The notes under the pieces are model-generated. The model saw nothing but the letters and a program-made list of their open reading frames with translations. It searched no databases and was not told the origin of the DNA. Shown here piece after piece: positions 7,119-9,309 of a DNA stretch of 9,309 nucleotides. A program made the translations under genes and the position numbers. Position 1 is the first letter of the stretch; every line of letters begins with the position of its first letter. Source of the stretch: Gallionella sp. UBA6045 (GTDB taxonomy: Bacteria > Pseudomonadota > Gammaproteobacteria > Burkholderiales > Gallionellaceae); contig DIYV01000038.1 of the NCBI GenBank assembly GCA_002429165.1, forward strand, positions 1 to 9,309, in the 5' to 3' direction.

Positions 7119-8339
7119 GAGCAATGCTGCAACTATGACATCGCCATCATCGGTGGCGGCCCAGTCGGCGCGGCGCTGGCGCTGGCTTTGCGCGGCAGCA
7201 AACTGAAGGTTTGCGTGCTGGAAGCGCGCCCGGCGGATTCCGCCAGCCAGGATGCACGCGCGCTGGCCTTGTCCTACGGCAGCCGCCTGTTGCTCGCGCG
7301 TCTCGGCGTATGGGATGCGTTGCAGGATGTATCACCCATACGCACCATCCATATTTCGCAAAAGCAAAGCTTTGGCCGCGCAGTGTTGCATGCCGAAGAA
7401 TTGAATGTGCCGGAACTCGGCTATGTGTTGTCCTACCCGGCGCTGCAGGATGCATTGACGGATGCGCTGCAACATTGCGATGTTGCATCCATTTACGGCG
7501 CGAGCGTCACGCGGTTGATCAACTCGGACGACCGCGCCACTATCGACTATCAACAGGATGGCGCCGAACACACTCTGCAAACCCGCCTCGCGGTTGTTGC
7601 CGACGGCGGCAAGCTGCTGGCACAGCAATATCCTCCGCAAGTGCGCGACTACGGGCAGAGTGCGCTGATCACCCGCATCACCTGCTCCGCGCCCCGGGAA
7701 AGCTCCCCGCAAGGGGGACGCCGTAGGGTGCCCGGAACCTCCGGTTCCACCCTCTCGCAGACCGCGTTCGAGCGCTTCACACCGCAGGGGCCGCTGGCGC
7801 TGCTGCCGTTTCAAAACGGATACGAACTGGTATGGACCGCGCCTCATCAAGCCGCGCAGGAAATGCTGGCATGGGACGATGCAAAATTTCTGCATGAACT
7901 GCATCAGCACTTCGGTGACCGGGTAGGAGAATTCCTGACGGTCGGCAAACGCACCTGCTTCCCCCTCGGTTTGAGGCGCGCGCCGCAGCAGTCGCCGATG
8001 CCGCATGTCGTGCTGCTCGGCAACGCCGCGCAAACCATGCACCCGGTCGCCGGACAGGGCTTCAACATGGGCCTGCGCGATGCGTGGGAACTTGCGCAGG
8101 AAATACTCGATGCGGTCCCGAAAGCGCTGGGCACTGAAAGGATGCTCGCCGCCTACCGCAGCCAGCGCCGCACCGACCGCGAAGCGGGGATACGCTTCAC
8201 CGATGGCCTGGTGCGGCTGTTCTCCAACGACCTGCCGCTGGTCAGCGCCGGCCGCGCCGCCGCACTCACCGCGCTGGACTGCCTGCCGTTTGTAAAAAAG
8301 TTTGTCGCAAAACGGATGATGTTTGGGGCGAATGGTTAG
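7080..8339 (+). CDS. ubiH: UbiH-type FAD-dependent ubiquinone-ring hydroxylase
   Basis: UbiH is a flavin monooxygenase that adds a hydroxyl group (C6 in E. coli) to the ubiquinone ring precursor in the aerobic pathway. The 419-residue protein has the FAD ADP-binding motif IIGGGPVGAALAL (23-35), the DARALALS segment, a VVADGGKLL motif and the second FAD motif GNAAQTMHPVAGQGFN (314-329), whose GNAAQ form is typical of UbiH rather than UbiI or UbiF. Two oddities stand out. The first 13 or so residues (MSTRHSNLDAQQL) are encoded by the dispersed repeat that runs in from upstream. About 21 residues (206-226) between TCSAP and QTAFERF look like an in-frame insertion of a hairpin repeat, where relatives run almost directly into the AFERFTPQGPLALLP segment. 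All core motifs remain intact, so the enzyme is probably functional. It follows pepP as in other proteobacteria. Confidence 0.92.
   Translation: MSTRHSNLDAQQLEQCCNYDIAIIGGGPVGAALALALRGSKLKVCVLEARPADSASQDARALALSYGSRLLLARLGVWDALQDVSPIRTIHISQKQSFGRAVLHAEELNVPELGYVLSYPALQDALTDALQHCDVASIYGASVTRLINSDDRATIDYQQDGAEHTLQTRLAVVADGGKLLAQQYPPQVRDYGQSALITRITCSAPRESSPQGGRRRVPGTSGSTLSQTAFERFTPQGPLALLPFQNGYELVWTAPHQAAQEMLAWDDAKFLHELHQHFGDRVGEFLTVGKRTCFPLGLRRAPQQSPMPHVVLLGNAAQTMHPVAGQGFNMGLRDAWELAQEILDAVPKALGTERMLAAYRSQRRTDREAGIRFTDGLVRLFSNDLPLVSAGRAAALTALDCLPFVKKFVAKRMMFGANG
7695..7757 (+). repeat. Hairpin repeat inserted in frame within ubiH
   Basis: The 63-bp stretch holds two predicted hairpins. In one, CCCC (7705-7708) pairs with GGGG (7713-7716) around a GCAA tetraloop. 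In the other, AGGGTG (7725-7730) pairs with CACCCT (7748-7753) and GAACC (7735-7739) with GGTTC (7743-7747), with a 3-nt loop and a 4-nt bulge. The encoded residues (rich in Arg, Gly, Ser, Pro) resemble nothing in the UbiH family as I know it. The exact borders are inferred from the expected protein alignment and could be off by a few codons. Confidence 0.6.
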
Positions 8340-8411
8340 CCGGCTTTACGGGAAGGTTTGAAATGGGTGCCGGCGGTTGTACAGCTACATGTCTTTGGTC
8401 GCAGTTCCAGA

Positions 8412-8418
8412 AAGGTGA
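8412..8418 (+). promoter_or_regulatory. Strong Shine-Dalgarno for the FAH-family gene
   Basis: AAGGTGA lies 6 bases before the ATG at 8425 and is a near-ideal complement to the 16S rRNA tail. It fixes that start. The 85-bp gap after ubiH shows no clear terminator or promoter. Confidence 0.7.
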
Positions 8419-8424
8419 GCAGAA

Positions 8425-9036
8425 ATGAAATCCGTTAGTTGGGATGGAAAAGCGGTTTATCCATCGAAGATTGTATGTATAGGCAGGAATTATGTTGACC
8501 ATATCAAGGAGTTGGATAACGAGGTGCCACAGGAGCCCGTTATTTTCATCAAGCCGAATTCAGCCATTTCAAACGAAATTCATTCCGGCAAGTCCGAGGC
8601 CATTCATTTTGAGGGCGAAATAACGTTCCTGATCAGCTCCGGTGAACTGAGAGGCGTCGGGTTCGGGCTGGATCTCACCAAGCGGGATCTGCAATCCAGA
8701 TTAAAGGCCAAGGGTTTGCCGTGGGAGCGCGCCAAGGCCTTTGACCGCTCTGCGGTATTCAGTGATTTCGTCACGTTTAATGGCAATGTCAGCGATTTGA
8801 GGATGGATTTGCATATCAACGGCGCCCTGGTGCAGTTCGGCGGTCATGATTTGATGATGAACAAGCCGGCGCAGATTTTAAACGAAGCCAGAAGTTTTAT
8901 TTCGTTTGAGGACGGTGACTTATTGATGACCGGGACGCCCAAAGGCGTAGGCTCCGTTAATGCTGGCGACAAGTATCTCGGGAAAATCTTCGCAAAGGAA
9001 AAGCTGATTGTGCAAGGTTCCTGGGTAGTGAAATAA
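8425..9036 (+). CDS. Small fumarylacetoacetate hydrolase-family protein (YcgM/FAHD1-like)
   Basis: This 203-residue single-domain protein belongs to the FAH superfamily, whose small members act on acylpyruvates or on oxaloacetate (hydrolysis, decarboxylation or tautomerisation). The real substrate cannot be read from the sequence. Visible family marks are KIVCIGRNYVDHIKEL (15-30), EPVIFIKP, the metal-ligand pair in HFEGE (61-65; Glu63 and Glu65), the third ligand Asp83 in GLDLTKRDLQ, PWERAKAFD (99-107) and the late LMTGTPKGVG. It resembles E. coli YcgM in layout and is slightly shorter. Its start is fixed by an AAGGTGA ribosome site. The codon use is clearly more A/T-rich (many AAA, GAA, ATT, TTT) than in pepP or ubiH, which suggests a different history. 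Co-transcription with ubiH is possible but not shown by the sequence. Confidence 0.9.
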   Translation: MKSVSWDGKAVYPSKIVCIGRNYVDHIKELDNEVPQEPVIFIKPNSAISNEIHSGKSEAIHFEGEITFLISSGELRGVGFGLDLTKRDLQSRLKAKGLPWERAKAFDRSAVFSDFVTFNGNVSDLRMDLHINGALVQFGGHDLMMNKPAQILNEARSFISFEDGDLLMTGTPKGVGSVNAGDKYLGKIFAKEKLIVQGSWVVK

Positions 9037-9130
9037 AAGTATAAGAAGTCTTCAAGCTGACCTGTTCCGCCTTGCTCCACATGCAACTTGCCTCAACCGT
9101 TAGACATCATCCGACTCTGCATCAACGTAA

Positions 9131-9135
9131 AGGAG
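9131..9135 (+). promoter_or_regulatory. Shine-Dalgarno of the broken DUF1330-like gene
   Basis: AGGAG lies six bases before the ATG at 9142, an ideal spacing. It marks where an intact gene once began, or where a 21-codon peptide could still be made. The preceding stretch, 9037-9130, shows no gene, promoter or terminator that I can support. Confidence 0.5.
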
Positions 9136-9141
9136 AGCATC

Positions 9142-9218
9142 ATGCCCAAAGGCTACTGGATCGTACGCGCCGACATTGCTGATCAATGCTGGTCGCGCCG
9201 CCGGTGATAGTTGAGTTT
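9142..9218 (+). pseudogene. Remnant of a DUF1330-family gene
   Basis: After a strong ribosome site, the ATG opens MPKGYWIVRADIAD, which matches the characteristic start of DUF1330 proteins (small, roughly 95-residue dimeric proteins of unknown role). The frame then reads seven unrelated residues and stops at 9205-9207. In another frame, VIVEF at 9204-9218 recalls the VVIEF core strand of the same family. This suggests an internal deletion that removed the middle of the gene, with the 3' part replaced by dispersed repeats from about 9219. The N-terminal match is by memory and is fairly distinctive; the VIVEF match is weak. Confidence 0.55.
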
Positions 9219-9260
9219 TGTAGGAGTGTAGGTTGGGTTGAGCGTAGCAATACCCAACAA
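9219..9260. repeat. Dispersed GTTGGGT hairpin repeat
   Basis: GTTGGGT (9232-9238) and ACCCAAC (9252-9258) form a 7-bp stem around a 13-nt loop containing GAGCGTAGC. The whole reads like the GTAGGTTGGGTTGAGCG...ACCCAAC intergenic repeat that I recall from many proteobacterial genomes. It directly abuts the DUF1330 remnant. Confidence 0.65.
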
Positions 9261-9274
9261 TCAAAATCAAAACC

Positions 9275-9309
9275 GCCGGGGGTTGCCCGGCAGCTAGTCA
9301 CTTTCTTTT
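9275..9309. repeat. Start of a second dispersed repeat, cut by the window edge
   Basis: GCCGGG (9275-9280) pairs with CCCGGC (9286-9291) over a 5-nt loop, followed by AGCTAGTCACTTTCTTTT to the window edge. It resembles the start of a repeat found in betaproteobacterial intergenic regions in which CTTTCTTTT continues into a hairpin with AAAAGAAAG. The second arm would lie outside the window, so this stays tentative. Confidence 0.45.

Noticed and set aside
6093..7124. Open frame of 343 codons on the minus strand opposite pepP, extending into the repeat
   Set aside because: It is antisense to PepP with all five metal ligands, and its N-terminal part is only the translated dispersed repeat.
9037..9115. 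Possible integron attC site (GTTAGAC near 9107)
   Set aside because: It matches the GTTRRRY core, but no partner RYYYAAC site or inner complementary boxes are found upstream within a sensible distance.

Overview
The window looks like chromosomal core DNA of a Gram-negative betaproteobacterium. The gene content and order (surA-lptD divergent from amgK-murU, then pepP-ubiH), the GC-rich codon use and the style of the dispersed repeats would fit the Nitrosomonadales/Gallionellaceae area. That placement is an impression from sequence style, not from a search.

Layout. On the minus strand lie surA (1-1379, its last few codons cut off by the window edge) and lptD (1396-3750), 16 bp apart and read in the order lptD then surA. 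Both build the outer membrane: SurA chaperones beta-barrel proteins in the periplasm, LptD among them, and LptD puts LPS on the cell surface. Divergently on the plus strand, after only about 53 bp, come amgK (3804-4823) and murU (4984-5676), the kinase and uridylyltransferase of the MurNAc recycling route that feeds UDP-MurNAc back into peptidoglycan synthesis. murU overlaps pepP (5673-6977, proline aminopeptidase) by 4 bp. ubiH (7080-8339, ubiquinone-ring hydroxylase) follows, then a small, more AT-rich fumarylacetoacetate-hydrolase-family gene (8425-9036). The last 270 bp hold a broken DUF1330-like gene and two short dispersed repeats.

Most unusual is how repeats have invaded this set of core genes. 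A 116-bp element occurs twice in opposite orientation, at 4837-4952 between amgK and murU and at 7003-7118 between pepP and ubiH (101 of 116 positions identical by hand alignment, no gaps). The first copy is bracketed by a perfect 15-bp inverted repeat ending in A6/T6. The second runs into ubiH and supplies its Shine-Dalgarno, its GTG start and about its first 13 codons. ubiH also carries an in-frame insertion of about 21 codons made of two hairpins (7695-7757), and lptD carries a degenerate 24-bp tandem repeat in a likely surface-loop insertion (1738-1809). I see no complete new multi-gene system, phage, CRISPR array, tRNA or rRNA. The novelty, if any, lies in these repeat elements and their capture into coding sequence.
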